From positions 62,001 to 126,000 of the forward strand of contig NZ_JBHTCX010000011.1 in the NCBI RefSeq assembly GCF_042666875.1: a stretch of DNA of 64,000 nt, read 5' to 3'. Positions within the stretch are counted from its first letter, which is position 1. The number at the start of each line of letters is the position of its first letter. Source of the stretch: Brachybacterium sp042666875. Lineage in GTDB: Bacteria > Actinomycetota > Actinomycetes > Actinomycetales > Dermabacteraceae. Shown piece by piece: positions 17,066 to 26,278 of this stretch. The notes under the pieces were generated by a model. That model was given only the letters and a program-made list of their open reading frames with translations, was not told where the DNA came from and searched no databases. The position numbers and the translations under genes are program-made.

Positions 17066-17394
17066 TCCTCAGCCTGACCGTGGCCGTCCTCGTCGGCGGC
17101 GGGGTGTACCTGCTGTTGCAGCGCTCCATGGTGCGCGCCGTGTTCGGCATGACCCTGCTCAGCCACGCCGCGAACTTCATCCTGCTGGCCAGCGGCGTCC
17201 CCGGATGGCGCGCCGAGCCGCTGACCGATATCTCGGCCCGTCCCGAGATGGCCGATCCGCTCCCGCAGGCCTTCGTGCTCACGGCCATCGTGATCACCAT
17301 GGCCGTCACCATCTTCATGCTCACCCTGGCGGTCATCGGCCACGACGACGACATGTCCCATCACCCGAAGACCGGCGAGAGTGAGGACTCATGA
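17062..17394 (+). CDS. mrpC: Mrp Na+/H+ antiporter subunit C
   Basis: A 110-residue NuoK-like subunit with three membrane helices: TVAVLVGGGVYLLLQRSMVRAVFGMTLLSHAANFILL contains the family pattern, and DPLPQAFVLTAIVITMAVT carries the Pro-Leu-Pro-Gln-Ala motif and conserved helix 3. It sits between A and D in the Mrp proton path. ATG 17062 overlaps the mrpA stop (ATGA), and the stop overlaps the mrpD start, so synthesis of the subunits is translationally coupled. Confidence 0.95.
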   Translation: MILSLTVAVLVGGGVYLLLQRSMVRAVFGMTLLSHAANFILLASGVPGWRAEPLTDISARPEMADPLPQAFVLTAIVITMAVTIFMLTLAVIGHDDDMSHHPKTGESEDS

Positions 17395-18932
17395 TCCCCG
17401 CCGTCGCCCCGTCGCTGCTGCCCCTGTTCGTGGTGATCCCCCTGCTGGGAGCCGCCGCGCTGGTCCTCGTCCGCCGCCATCTCGTCGAGAGCGTGCTGCT
17501 GATCGCCGTGCCGGTGATCTCCGGGGTCGGCGCGATCTGGCTGCTGGCGTACCACCGCAGCGAGCCCGTCGTCGCCCACGCCGTCGGCGGCTTCTCGGAC
17601 GTGCTGGCGATCCCCTTCGTCTCCGACTCGTTCAGCGCGCTGATGCTGCTGGTCACCGCGGTCGCGACCCTGGCGGCGAGCGTGTTCCTGCTGCTGACGG
17701 GGGAGTCCCACTACCGGTTCGTGCCGCCGCTGGTGCTGCTGCTGACGGCAGGCGTCAACGGCGCCCTGCTCACCGGGGACCTGTTCAACCTGTTCGTGTG
17801 GGTCGAGGTCATGCTGATGCCCTCCTACGCCCTCATCGCGCTGACCGGGACCTGGCGGCGACTCGGCATCGGCCGCCTGTTCGTGCTGGTCAATCTGCTC
17901 ACCTCGACGGTACTCGTGATCGGCGTGGCCTTCGTGTACGGCGCCGCGGGCACGGTGAACCTCGCGGCCCTGGCCGGCGCCGGCAGCGAGGATCCCGTCA
18001 CCGCCGCGGCGCTGGCCGTGGTGCTGCTGGCCCTGGCGGTCAAGGGCGGCATGGTCCCGGTCCACTCCTGGCTGCCGCGGGCCTACCCGGCGACCTCGGC
18101 GGGGATCATGGGCCTGTTCTCCGCCCTGCACACCAAGGTGGCGCTGTACGCGATCTACCGCATCATCACGGTGACCTTCTCCGACGGGCTGCCGTTCCTG
18201 GCCGTGCTCGCCGTCCTCGTGATCGCGACCATCCTGGTCGGCGCGTTCGCCACCGCCGGCGCCTCCCGCGTCCGCACCGCGATGGGTCACCAGATGGTCG
18301 CCGGCGTCGGCCACATCCTGCTGGGCCTGGTGCTGCTGACCCAGCTGTCCCTGACCGCCGGCATCTTCTACCTCATCCACCACGTGGTGACGATGTCGGC
18401 GCTGCTGCTGACCACCGGCGCGGTCGAGCACACCTACGGCTCCGGCCGTCTCGACCACCTCTCCGGGCTGGCGCGGCGCGACCCGTGGGTCGTCGGGATC
18501 ATCGCCCTGGGCCTGTTCAGCCTCGTCGGCCTGCCGCCCACCTCCGGACTGTGGGGCAAGGTGGGTCTGCTCAGCGCCTCGGCGGAGCAGGCCTCCACCG
18601 GTGAGGCGGTGCTGGGCTGGGCAGCCGTCCTCGCGGTGGTCGTCGCGTCCGTCGGCTCCCTGCTGGGCCTGCAGCGCGTGTGGCGCGGTATCGCCTGGGG
18701 CGAGGACATGACCACCTACCGACCCGATGACCCCCGCACCGGCCGTGGGGCAGAGACCCCGCTGCCGGACGAGGTGCGCGTGCCCTGGCGCCTCGCCCTG
18801 CCCGGTGCGTCGATGATGGCGCTGTCGCTGGCGATGTTCGTCGGCATCGGCCTCCTGCTGCCGACGGTGGACCTCGCCGCCACGGACCTGCTGGACGTCG
18901 GCGCCTACGTGGAGGCGGTGAGGGGCGGATGA
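17391..18932 (+). CDS. mrpD: Mrp Na+/H+ antiporter subunit D
   Basis: A 513-residue NuoM/N-like channel subunit with about 14 helices. FNLFVWVEVMLMPSYALIALTG carries the conserved Glu of helix 5, LAVKGGMVPVHSWLPRAYPATSAGIMGLFSALHTKVALYAIYR carries the two conserved Lys and the HSWLP motif, and GLPPTSGLWGK is the late conserved loop. The subunit is essential for antiport in characterised Mrp systems. It starts with an ATGA overlap to mrpC and ends overlapping mrpE by 4 nt. Confidence 0.95.
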   Translation: MIPAVAPSLLPLFVVIPLLGAAALVLVRRHLVESVLLIAVPVISGVGAIWLLAYHRSEPVVAHAVGGFSDVLAIPFVSDSFSALMLLVTAVATLAASVFLLLTGESHYRFVPPLVLLLTAGVNGALLTGDLFNLFVWVEVMLMPSYALIALTGTWRRLGIGRLFVLVNLLTSTVLVIGVAFVYGAAGTVNLAALAGAGSEDPVTAAALAVVLLALAVKGGMVPVHSWLPRAYPATSAGIMGLFSALHTKVALYAIYRIITVTFSDGLPFLAVLAVLVIATILVGAFATAGASRVRTAMGHQMVAGVGHILLGLVLLTQLSLTAGIFYLIHHVVTMSALLLTTGAVEHTYGSGRLDHLSGLARRDPWVVGIIALGLFSLVGLPPTSGLWGKVGLLSASAEQASTGEAVLGWAAVLAVVVASVGSLLGLQRVWRGIAWGEDMTTYRPDDPRTGRGAETPLPDEVRVPWRLALPGASMMALSLAMFVGIGLLLPTVDLAATDLLDVGAYVEAVRGG

Positions 18933-19504
18933 TGCGGCTGTGGTACACGCTGTCCTACGCGCTGTGGATCCTCGTCGAGATCCTCAAGGGCTCGGTCGAG
19001 GTCGCCAAGGGCGTCTACACCCCCGGAGTGCACAGCTCCCCGGCGATCGTCGAGTACCGTCTGCGGGCAACCACCGACATCGAGATCGTCGCGATGGCCT
19101 CCTCGATCACGATCACCCCCGGCACCCTCGTGGTGGGCACGGCGCACGGCACGGCCGAGGAGCGGCCCAGCCTGTTCGTCCACGCCCTGTTCGCCACCTC
19201 CCGCGAGCAGGTGCTCTCCGACCTCGCCGAGATGGAGGAGCGGCTGCTGCGCGCCACCCGCGGGCGGGGCGGGGCGGATGCCGCCCTGCATCCCCGCCGC
19301 GGCGGACTGGCCGACGAGCGCTACGCCGATGGCCGGGAAGCACGGCGCATCCACGACAGCGGGGGCCGCAGCGGTGACCGGGAGCAGGGGCAGGCCCCGC
19401 TCGCGACCGGCTCGGAGGGGTCCGACCCCTCGGCGGCCGGCCCGTCGGCGACCGGCCCGTCGGCGGCCGGCCCCTCGGCGACCGATCCGGAGGAGGAGCG
19501 ATGA
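18929..19504 (+). CDS. mrpE: Mrp Na+/H+ antiporter subunit E with low-complexity C-terminal extension
   Basis: A 191-residue subunit. The N-terminal 110 residues are the MrpE fold: one or two membrane segments (LSYALWILVEILKGSVEVAK) followed by HSSPAIVEYRLRATTDIEIVAMASSITITPGTLVV, the most conserved part. Residues about 120-191 are unlike the family: charged, then a repeated PSAAGPSATG tail encoded by a 15/30-bp tandem repeat at about 19430-19485. This extension is probably disordered and cytosolic. MrpE supports assembly and activity of the complex. It is linked by 4-nt overlaps on both sides. Confidence 0.93.
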   Translation: MMRLWYTLSYALWILVEILKGSVEVAKGVYTPGVHSSPAIVEYRLRATTDIEIVAMASSITITPGTLVVGTAHGTAEERPSLFVHALFATSREQVLSDLAEMEERLLRATRGRGGADAALHPRRGGLADERYADGREARRIHDSGGRSGDREQGQAPLATGSEGSDPSAAGPSATGPSAAGPSATDPEEER

Positions 19505-19761
19505 CCATCGTCCTGTGGCTGACCACCGCGATGCTGGGTGCGACGATCCTGGTCGGACTGTTCCGCATGGCCACCGCCCCGGACCCCGCCAGCCGTGCCG
19601 TGGTCGGTGACCTGGTGTTCTTCTCCGGCGTCGGCGTGATCATCATCGTCGGCCTGATCAAGGAATCCGCCGCGGCGGTGGACGCGGCGCTGATCGCCGC
19701 TGTGCTCGGCATCCTCTCGACCGTCGCCCTCGCCCGCATCCTCACCAGGGGGCAGCGATGA
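19501..19761 (+). CDS. mrpF: Mrp Na+/H+ antiporter subunit F
   Basis: An 86-residue three-helix subunit. RMATAPDPASRAVVGDLVFFSGVGVIIIVGL corresponds to the conserved GP-x-x-DR-x-x-x-D region (here APDPASRAVVGD) that faces the proposed Na+ path, and SAAAVDAALIAAVLGILSTVALARIL is the last helix. Its start overlaps the mrpE stop and its stop overlaps the mrpG start (both ATGA). Confidence 0.93.
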   Translation: MTIVLWLTTAMLGATILVGLFRMATAPDPASRAVVGDLVFFSGVGVIIIVGLIKESAAAVDAALIAAVLGILSTVALARILTRGQR

Positions 19762-20183
19762 GCGCCGCACTCGATCTCGTCGTGACCGTCGTGACCGCCG
19801 TGCTCCTGCTCGGCGGCGCGTTCTGGATGCTCACGGCCGCCCTGTCGATGTTCCACGCCCGCGACGCCCTCAGCCGCATCAACGTGCTCTCCCCGGCCAC
19901 CGGCCTCGGGCTGCCGATGATCGTGGTCGCCGCGTTCCTGCGCCACACCCAGATCAGCGGCTTCGAGGTCGCGATGCTGGTCAAGTCGATCATCACGGTC
20001 ATCGCCCTGATCATCGTCTCCTCGATCGCCTCGAACGTGCTGGCGCGGGCCGCCTATCTCTCCGGCTCCCCGGTCGACCCGCGCACCGCGCCGCAGGATC
20101 TCGCTCGCGCCCCCGGTGAGGGCGAGCAGACCCCGCACACCGAGGTGCGCCCGGGTGAGGAGATGGGGCCCGACGGCCGGTAA
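19758..20183 (+). CDS. mrpG: Mrp Na+/H+ antiporter subunit G
   Basis: A 141-residue subunit with three helices in the first 105 residues. GGAFWMLTAALSMFHARDALSRINVLSPATGLGLPMIVVAAFL contains the family motif in which RD-x-x-SR-x-N and the following Gly-rich helix are conserved. The remaining 35 residues are hydrophilic. It is the last gene of the operon; the next gene has its own leaderless promoter 52-63 nt later. The seven Mrp functions are thus supplied by six genes. Confidence 0.93.
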   Translation: MSAALDLVVTVVTAVLLLGGAFWMLTAALSMFHARDALSRINVLSPATGLGLPMIVVAAFLRHTQISGFEVAMLVKSIITVIALIIVSSIASNVLARAAYLSGSPVDPRTAPQDLARAPGEGEQTPHTEVRPGEEMGPDGR

Positions 20184-20234
20184 CACCCGGGTGACGTCTG
20201 TCCACAGCCGCCGTCGGGGCCCGGCGGGGCCCTC

Positions 20235-20246
20235 TACTGTGGGGCC
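20235..20246 (+). promoter_or_regulatory. Leaderless-type -10 element (TACTGT) of the S9 peptidase gene
   Basis: TACTGT (20235-20240) is followed by GGGGCC and ATG 20247. The 6-nt gap is exactly the leaderless geometry, and no other start codon with a ribosome binding site is better placed. Confidence 0.6.
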
Positions 20247-22397
20247 ATGGTGACGACACTGCCCTACGGCTCCTGGCCCTCGCCCATCACCGCCGAGCAG
20301 CTCGCAACCGGCGGGACCAGGCTCGGCGCCCCGCGCCTGGTCGGCGACGCCGTGTGGTGGACCGAAGGCATCGCCACCGAGGGCGGGCGCCAGGCGATCG
20401 TGCGCTCGGCAGGAGCGGTCGACGTCGCCGGCCGTGACGGCGATGCGGCAGCTGCTGCGGTCACCGTCCTGCCCGCGCCGTTCAACGCGCGCTCACGCGT
20501 GCACGAGTACGGCGGAGCGAGCTGGACCGTCGTCCCCGGCGCCGCCGGGACAGGCTCCGAGCCCCCGCTGGTGGTGTTCGTGAACTTCGAGGACCAGCGC
20601 GTCCACGCCGTCCGGGAGGGCGAGCAGCCGCGCCCGCTCTCGCCCCTCGGCCCCGAGGTCGATTCCGCCCACGGGCCCTCGCTGCGCTGGGCCGACCCCA
20701 CGCCGGTCACCCTGGCCGACGGCACCGTCGAGATCTGGTGGATCTGCGAGGACCACACCGGCGGTGACCAGGGCCCGCGCGCCGATGCCGACGGCGCACC
20801 CCACATCGAGCGCTACGTCGCGGCCGTGCCCCTGGACGGCTCGGCCGCCGAGGACCCGTCCGCCGTCCGGCGCGTCACCCCGGCCTCACGGTTCGTCGCC
20901 CATCCGCGCATCAGCCCGGACGGGACCCGGGTCGCCTGGCTGAGCTGGGAGCACCCGCAGATGCCGTGGGACGGCACCCAGCTGCACGTGGCACCGCTGG
21001 CCGGAGGCAGTGCGGGCCCCGGTGACGTGATCGCGGGCGGTCCCGAGACCTCCGTCCTGCAGCCGGAATGGCTCGACGACCAGCGGCTGATGTTCGTCTC
21101 CGACGCCTCCGGCTGGTGGAACCCCTGGACCTGGTCGGCCGAAGCCGGCGCCCGGCAGGTCCTCGAGCTCGACCAGGAGTTCGCCGGGCCGATGTGGACC
21201 CTCGGCAGCACCTGGTACCAGGTGCTCGACGCCGACCGGGCCCTCGTCCAGTACGGTCGCGCCGCCGCGAACCTCGGGGTGCTGAGGCTCAGCACGGCCG
21301 AGCTGACGCCGCTGGAGTGCCCGCTGACGCAGATCAGCGCGGCCCTCGTGCGCGCCGACGGGCTGATGGTGCTGGCCGGGGCATCGCCGACGCAGTTCGC
21401 CGCGATCCACACCGCGCGACTCGAGCTCGCGGCCGGCCATGGTGACCGGCCCGCCGCCGCGACGGACCCGTCGACGGCCCCAACGTCGGCGGGCGATGGT
21501 CCGTCGGCCGTCCTGTCCTCGCTGACTCTGCTGCGCTCCTCGCGCAACGACGCCCCGGACCCCGGCGCCCTGCCCGTCGGCGAGAGCATCGAGGTTCCCC
21601 TCGCCGAGGGCGGTGTCGTCCACGCCATCGTGTACCGGCCCCGGCAGGACGGCATGGCCGGCCGCGAGGGAGATCTGCCGCCGTTCATCGCTCGCGTCCA
21701 CGGTGGTCCGACCGGGCACGTCCCGCCGGTCCTCTCGCTCCCGGTCGCGTACTACACCTCCCGGGGCCTGGGCGTGGTGGAGGTCAACTACGGCGGCTCG
21801 ACCGGCTACGGCCGCGCTTACCGCAACCGTCTGCGCGGGCAGTGGGGCGTGGTCGACGTCGCCGACACCGTCGCCGTCATGGAACATCTGGTTTCCCAGG
21901 GAATCGCCGACGGGAAGCGACTGGCGATCGAGGGCGGCAGCGCCGGCGGCTGGACCACGCTCGCCTGCCTGACCCGCACCGACACCTTCGCCGCGGGCGT
22001 GTCCAGCTTCGGCGTCGCCGAGCTCGAGAAGTTCCGCCTGGACACCCACGACTTCGAGTCGCGCTACATCGACGGCCTCGTCGGCCCCTATCCCGAGCGC
22101 CGCGACCTGTACGTCGAGCGCGCCCCGCTCAACCACGTCGACGAGCTCGAGGTGCCGGTGCTGCTGCTCCAGGGCGACGAGGACCGGATCGTGCCGCCCA
22201 GCCAGTCCGAACTGTTCCGTGACGCGCTCGCGGCCAAGGGGATCCCGCACGCCTACCTCCTGTTCGAGGGGGAGCAGCACGGGTTCCGCAAGGCGGAGTC
22301 GATCATCCGCGCCACCGAGGCGAGCCTGTCGTTCTACGGGCAGGTGCTGGGATTCAGCCCGGCGTGCGTGCCGGTGCTCGAGCTGCAGCGCGACTGA
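20247..22397 (+). CDS. Prolyl oligopeptidase family (S9) serine peptidase
   Basis: A 716-residue cytosolic peptidase. Residues about 30-430 form a WD40/PD40-like beta-propeller (SPDGTRVAWLSWEHPQMPWDGTQL, FVSDASGWWNPWTW) that filters substrates. Residues about 450-700 are the alpha/beta-hydrolase domain. The catalytic triad is Ser565 in EGGSAGGWT, Asp646 in QGDEDRIVP and His678 in EGEQHGFR; VHGGPTGHVPP forms the oxyanion side. The layout matches the S9C acylaminoacyl/dipeptidyl group, which releases blocked residues or dipeptides from short peptides. The length is normal. No signal peptide is present. Confidence 0.92.
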   Translation: MVTTLPYGSWPSPITAEQLATGGTRLGAPRLVGDAVWWTEGIATEGGRQAIVRSAGAVDVAGRDGDAAAAAVTVLPAPFNARSRVHEYGGASWTVVPGAAGTGSEPPLVVFVNFEDQRVHAVREGEQPRPLSPLGPEVDSAHGPSLRWADPTPVTLADGTVEIWWICEDHTGGDQGPRADADGAPHIERYVAAVPLDGSAAEDPSAVRRVTPASRFVAHPRISPDGTRVAWLSWEHPQMPWDGTQLHVAPLAGGSAGPGDVIAGGPETSVLQPEWLDDQRLMFVSDASGWWNPWTWSAEAGARQVLELDQEFAGPMWTLGSTWYQVLDADRALVQYGRAAANLGVLRLSTAELTPLECPLTQISAALVRADGLMVLAGASPTQFAAIHTARLELAAGHGDRPAAATDPSTAPTSAGDGPSAVLSSLTLLRSSRNDAPDPGALPVGESIEVPLAEGGVVHAIVYRPRQDGMAGREGDLPPFIARVHGGPTGHVPPVLSLPVAYYTSRGLGVVEVNYGGSTGYGRAYRNRLRGQWGVVDVADTVAVMEHLVSQGIADGKRLAIEGGSAGGWTTLACLTRTDTFAAGVSSFGVAELEKFRLDTHDFESRYIDGLVGPYPERRDLYVERAPLNHVDELEVPVLLLQGDEDRIVPPSQSELFRDALAAKGIPHAYLLFEGEQHGFRKAESIIRATEASLSFYGQVLGFSPACVPVLELQRD

Positions 22398-22407
22398 GGG
22401 CGGCGGG

Positions 22408-23034
22408 ATGAGCATGGGGCCAGAATCCGGGCAGGGACCGGGTGGCACGGGATCAGGCGCAGGGCCGGGTCCCGGGGGAGGACCAGGCGCAGGGCCGGGT
22501 CCCGGGGGAGGACCGGGCGCAGGGGCGGGCCCGGGAGCGGTGCCGCGCCCCGTCGCGCAGCCGCTGCGACCGGCCACCGCCGCCGTCGTGGTCGCGGCGG
22601 CTCTCGTGGTCGCTATCGCCGCCGGGCTGGTCTTCGGTCTCAGCGAGAGGCCTCTCATGGCGTGGGCGGCTGGCTCGATGGCCCGCGAGGTGGCCTGGGT
22701 GCTGACACTGACGGGGCTGTGGGCTCTCGAGGCCGGCCTGTCCTTGGCCTTGCTGATCCTGGCCATCCTGGTGGTCGTCAGGGGTGTCGCGAACCTGCGC
22801 CGGGGCGGGATCTTCATCCTCGTGGCGGCGGCCATGGGGCTCTTCGGGATGTTCGGCCTGTCGTTCGAGACCTACGGAGACCCCCCGGGCCTTTCCACGG
22901 TCGAGATCGTCTTCACGGTTCTCGAGGTCCTGGGCGGGCTCGTCCGCATCGCGCTGCTGCTGGCCGGCGGCGCGATCATGGTGCGCAGCGTCCAACGGCT
23001 CCGGCGAGAACGCGGCGCACGGCCACGAGCCTGA
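22408..23034 (+). CDS. Small four-helix membrane protein with Gly/Pro-rich N-terminus
   Basis: A 208-residue protein that I do not recognise. Residues 1-50 are GPGPGGGPGAG-type low complexity encoded by a 30-bp tandem repeat. Four hydrophobic segments follow (about 58-78, 95-120, 130-150, 170-190), ending in a basic tail RSVQRLRRERGARPRA. It begins 10 nt after the peptidase stop, so the two are probably co-transcribed. ATG 22408 is chosen over the earlier in-frame Met codons because those lie within the peptidase gene. No function is proposed. Confidence 0.6.
   Translation: MSMGPESGQGPGGTGSGAGPGPGGGPGAGPGPGGGPGAGAGPGAVPRPVAQPLRPATAAVVVAAALVVAIAAGLVFGLSERPLMAWAAGSMAREVAWVLTLTGLWALEAGLSLALLILAILVVVRGVANLRRGGIFILVAAAMGLFGMFGLSFETYGDPPGLSTVEIVFTVLEVLGGLVRIALLLAGGAIMVRSVQRLRRERGARPRA
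22455..22540 (+). repeat. 30-bp tandem repeat, about 2.8 copies, inside a membrane protein gene
   Basis: Units begin at 22455, 22485 and 22515; the first two are identical and the third diverges after about 20 bp. They encode the Gly/Pro-rich N-terminus. The period is a multiple of three. Confidence 0.85.
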
Positions 23035-23223
23035 CCCTGCGCCACTCATCGACCGCCACCCCGCTCGGCCCATCGTGACGAGTGGCACATCGCCGGGCGT
23101 CCGGCTACCGTGGTCGACGGCGTGCGGCGGCCGACGGACCCACCGGCAGCGGCGCCAGGCAGGTCTCGTCGTCGCCGGCGCACGAGCCCCTTTCCTGCCG
23201 CGACGCGATGCGAAGGAGCTCCC

Positions 23224-25230
23224 ATGTATTCCCGGACGACGCCGAGCAGCGACGAGAACCCCGAGGCCGGAGCAGTCGGCCGCGGGGGAGAGCCCGGTGG
23301 CGGCGACACGTCCGCCACCGGCGGCGATGCCGGTCGCGCGGGTGCCGTCCGCGGCAGCGGTCCCAGCTCCAGCGGCGGCCGCCTCCGCCGCGCCGGACTC
23401 ACCCGCCGCGCGGGCCTGGCCGGCACCGCGCTGGCGGCCACCGCCACCGCCGTCGGAGTGCCGATCGCCGGCTGGGCGAAGGGCGATCCCGCTCCGCACA
23501 AGGACGAGCCCTCCTCTCGCTCGGCCCTGGCCGCACCGGACTGGAGCCGCGGGAAACCCCACCGCCATCCCTGGGACCGCCAGCGATCGGGCAGGACGCT
23601 GCGAGAGGCCGAGCCCGGCTCCGTCGGCCTCGACGCCGACTCGCTCGAGGAGCTGCCCGCGATCATCCGCGCCGGCCTGGACCACGATCCGCCCCGCTTC
23701 TCCGGCGCCTCGCTGCTGGTCGCCTCCCAGGCGGGCATCGCCTATGAGCACGCCGACGGGTACGCGCTGCGCTGGAAGAATGCGACCGAGCAGCTGCCCG
23801 AGGATCAGTGGATCGAGGCGCGCAGCGACACGATCTACGACCTCGCCTCCATCTCGAAACTGTTCACCGCCACCTCGGTGATGCAGCTGATCGAGCAGGG
23901 CGAGCTGTCGCTGGAGGACCCCGTCGCCTCGCATCTGCCGGCCTTCGCCGCGAACGGCAAGGCCGACGTCACCGTCCAGCACCTGCTCACCCACGTCGGC
24001 GGCCTGCCGCCCTTCATCAACCTCTACTCCTCCTACCCCGACGTGCCCTCGCGGCTGGACGCCGTGCTGACGGTCGCACCGCAGGCCCCGCCCGGCACCG
24101 AGTACGTCTACAGCGACCTCGGCCTGATCACGCTGGGGCTGATCGTCGAGAAGCTCGCCGGGCAGAGCTTGGACGAGTACGTGCGCGAGCACATCACCGA
24201 GCCCCTCGGCATGCACGAGACCATGTACAACCCGCCCGCGGAGCTGCGCCCGCGGATCGCCGCCACCGAGTACATCGACTACTACGGGGAGCTCGTCCAC
24301 GGTCACGTCCACGACGAGAACGCCTACTCGCTCGGCGGCGTCGCCGGGCACGCCGGGGTCTTCTCCACCGCCCGCGACCTGGCCGTCTTCGGGCAGATGT
24401 TCCTCGGCGGCGGGCGCTACGGGAAGGCCGAGATCCTCTCCGCCCAGACCGTGCAGGAGATGTTCACCGACCGCATCGCCGCGGTCACCGGGGTCGGCGG
24501 TGCCCGCCGCGGCCTCGGCCCCGAGCTGGAGGCCTGGTACTACCACGCAGGCCTGACCAGCCCGTATAGCGGGGCGCACACCGGCTTCACCGGCACCTCG
24601 CTGGTGATCGACCCGCTGACCGACACCATCGTCATCATGCTCGTCAACTCCGTCCACCCCACACGCGAGTGGTCCTCCACCTCCGCCACCCGGCGGGAGG
24701 TCTCCACGTGCGTGGCGGGTGCCCTGGGCATTGTGCCGACGAAGCTGCGGGAGGGCTGGAGCGCTGGCGCCGAGGACGATTCCACGGCGACCCTCACGGC
24801 CGGCCTCGATCTGGGCAGCGGCGGGGCCCGCAGCCCGGAGCTGGTGCTGGATCTGTTCGCTCATCTCGAGACCGCGTACGACGTGCTGTCGGTCGAGGCC
24901 TCGCAGGACCAGGGCTCGAGCTGGTACCCGCTGGCCGGGACGCTCGAGGCCCGCCATCAGGAACCGGTCGAGGTGCCCGACGGTCAGATCACCGGCTGGG
25001 GCCGACGTCAGCAGTGGACCGGTACGTTCCCCCTGGTCGACTCGGCGGGAGAAGTGCTCGGCGACGAGGTGCAGATCCGGCTGACCGTGACGACCGACGG
25101 CGCCACCCGCGGGCTCGGTGCGTGGGTGGGCCGGATCCGGGTAGTGGACGGGCACCACGAGCTGCTGGACACCGATCGTGCTGCGGACCGTGAGGTGATC
25201 GTGGCCGACGGGTGGGTGCTGGGGGAGTGA
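23224..25230 (+). CDS. Exported serine hydrolase, beta-lactamase/class C PBP family
   Basis: A 668-residue protein. A disordered Gly-rich N-terminus (1-55) precedes a Tat-like signal (LTRRAGLAGTALAATATAVGVPIA, Arg61-Arg62). The hydrolase domain (about 135-495) has S-x-x-K as Ser209-Ile-Ser-Lys212 in DLASISKLF, the Tyr motif as Tyr296-Ser-Asp in EYVYSDLG, and HTG in AHTGFTG instead of KTG, as in esterase and D-aminopeptidase members. SLGGVAGHAGVFSTA is the conserved active-site loop. A C-terminal beta-sandwich of about 150 residues follows. It may act on wall peptides or esters; the substrate is unknown. GAAGGAG precedes ATG 23224. Confidence 0.88.
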   Translation: MYSRTTPSSDENPEAGAVGRGGEPGGGDTSATGGDAGRAGAVRGSGPSSSGGRLRRAGLTRRAGLAGTALAATATAVGVPIAGWAKGDPAPHKDEPSSRSALAAPDWSRGKPHRHPWDRQRSGRTLREAEPGSVGLDADSLEELPAIIRAGLDHDPPRFSGASLLVASQAGIAYEHADGYALRWKNATEQLPEDQWIEARSDTIYDLASISKLFTATSVMQLIEQGELSLEDPVASHLPAFAANGKADVTVQHLLTHVGGLPPFINLYSSYPDVPSRLDAVLTVAPQAPPGTEYVYSDLGLITLGLIVEKLAGQSLDEYVREHITEPLGMHETMYNPPAELRPRIAATEYIDYYGELVHGHVHDENAYSLGGVAGHAGVFSTARDLAVFGQMFLGGGRYGKAEILSAQTVQEMFTDRIAAVTGVGGARRGLGPELEAWYYHAGLTSPYSGAHTGFTGTSLVIDPLTDTIVIMLVNSVHPTREWSSTSATRREVSTCVAGALGIVPTKLREGWSAGAEDDSTATLTAGLDLGSGGARSPELVLDLFAHLETAYDVLSVEASQDQGSSWYPLAGTLEARHQEPVEVPDGQITGWGRRQQWTGTFPLVDSAGEVLGDEVQIRLTVTTDGATRGLGAWVGRIRVVDGHHELLDTDRAADREVIVADGWVLGE

Positions 25231-25290
25231 GCTGCCCGGCGGCGGGTCGCTCGGCATCTCCGGGCTGACGGTATCGGCATCTCTGCCGGA

Positions 25291-25350
25291 CCGCAGCGGG
25301 CGGGGCCTGACCGCAGGGGGCGGGGCCTGGCTGCAGCGGGCGGGTCTCAG
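25291..25350 (+). repeat. 20-bp tandem repeat, 3 copies, touching the gpx stop codon
   Basis: Units CCGCAGCGGGCGGGGCCTGA and variants begin at 25291, 25311 and 25331. The third overlaps the stop codon of the convergent peroxidase gene. No separate terminator is visible between the two convergent genes. Confidence 0.8.
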
Positions 25351-25847
25351 GCGTCGGCGGCCAACGTCCGCTCGATGTCGTCGGCGATGTCGGCCGGCTC
25401 CACCTTCGGTCCGTAGCGGGCGATGACGGCACCGTCGCGGCCGATGAGGAACTTGGTGAAGTTCCAGCCGATCTCGCCGGCGGGGATATCGCCGTGCGGA
25501 CCGGCGTGCGAGCTGGTCAGCCACGTGTACAGCGGGTGCGCGTCCTCGCCGTTGACGTCGACCTTCGCGAACATCGGGAACTCGACGCCGAAGTTGACGG
25601 AGCAGAACTCGGCGATCTCGGACTCGGTGCCCGGCTCCTGGTGCATGAACTGGTCGCAGGGGAAGCCGAGCACCACCAGGCCGCGCTCATGGAAGCGGGC
25701 GTACAGATCCTGGAGCCCTGCGTACTGCGGGGTGAAGCCGCACTTGCTGGCGGTGTTGACCACCAGCGCGGCCGACCCGACGTAGTCGGCGAGGTTCTTG
25801 TCCTGCCCGGTGATCGTGCTCGCGGTGAAGTCGGCAAGAGTCGTCAT
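25347..25847 (-). CDS. Glutathione-peroxidase-like thiol peroxidase
   Basis: A 166-residue cytosolic peroxidase of the thioredoxin fold. The peroxidatic Cys36 lies in NTASKCGFTPQY, the catalytic Gln66 in FPCDQF, and Trp128-Asn129 in GWNFTKFL. Cys64 and Cys82 (AEFCSVNFG) are also present; in such non-selenium GPx enzymes a second Cys resolves the sulfenate and thioredoxin or mycothiol-linked systems act as donor, since actinobacteria generally lack glutathione. CACAAT lies 6 nt before the ATG, a near-match to a leaderless promoter. The gene belongs with the catalase in this window as peroxide defence, though far apart. Confidence 0.92.
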   Translation of the reverse strand: MTTLADFTASTITGQDKNLADYVGSAALVVNTASKCGFTPQYAGLQDLYARFHERGLVVLGFPCDQFMHQEPGTESEIAEFCSVNFGVEFPMFAKVDVNGEDAHPLYTWLTSSHAGPHGDIPAGEIGWNFTKFLIGRDGAVIARYGPKVEPADIADDIERTLAADA

Positions 25848-26278
25848 GAGTCCATTGTGGACCTCTGAGATGTGGGCCTCACAGGGCTGGCCGGGCCGGG
25901 TGGTGCGGCCTCACGTCCGGGCCGGCGCCGGAGGTGTGACGGCGCCAGTTCTGTCGCGGCGCGCCCGGGTGTCGGTCGCTGCTCGTGAATGGTTCCTCCA
26001 CAATGCTCATTCGTCCACATTATTCGGTGCTGGCTGGCGCAATTCGTTATGAGTGTCTAATTGCGGCTGATCGGAGCGTGCAGAGAGGGGGCGATGTCCG
26101 GCCGGCCGGCGTGAGGCGATGGCGCCGATGTGTGCTCCCCCTCGGTCACCAGCGGTGACAGTGCTGGGGGTGGGCGACTATGTGGCACGCAGAAAGTGTG
26201 GAGGGATCGTCGCAAAAATTTGTCCACATTCCGGGGAACGAGGTTTCGATACGTGGTGATGCGCGAGAGGATGGAGCT
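25848..26278 (+). other. Gap of about 430 nt with DnaA-box-like motifs, no gene seen
   Basis: This stretch is visibly less GC-rich than its surroundings. GTCCACAT occurs at 26013 and 26222 and again at the start of the next gene (26281). The 26220 copy reads TTGTCCACA, identical to the preferred DnaA box of Streptomyces. No coding frame with a start and ribosome binding site was found. It carries the upstream region of the DUF222-HNH gene. Confidence 0.4.
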
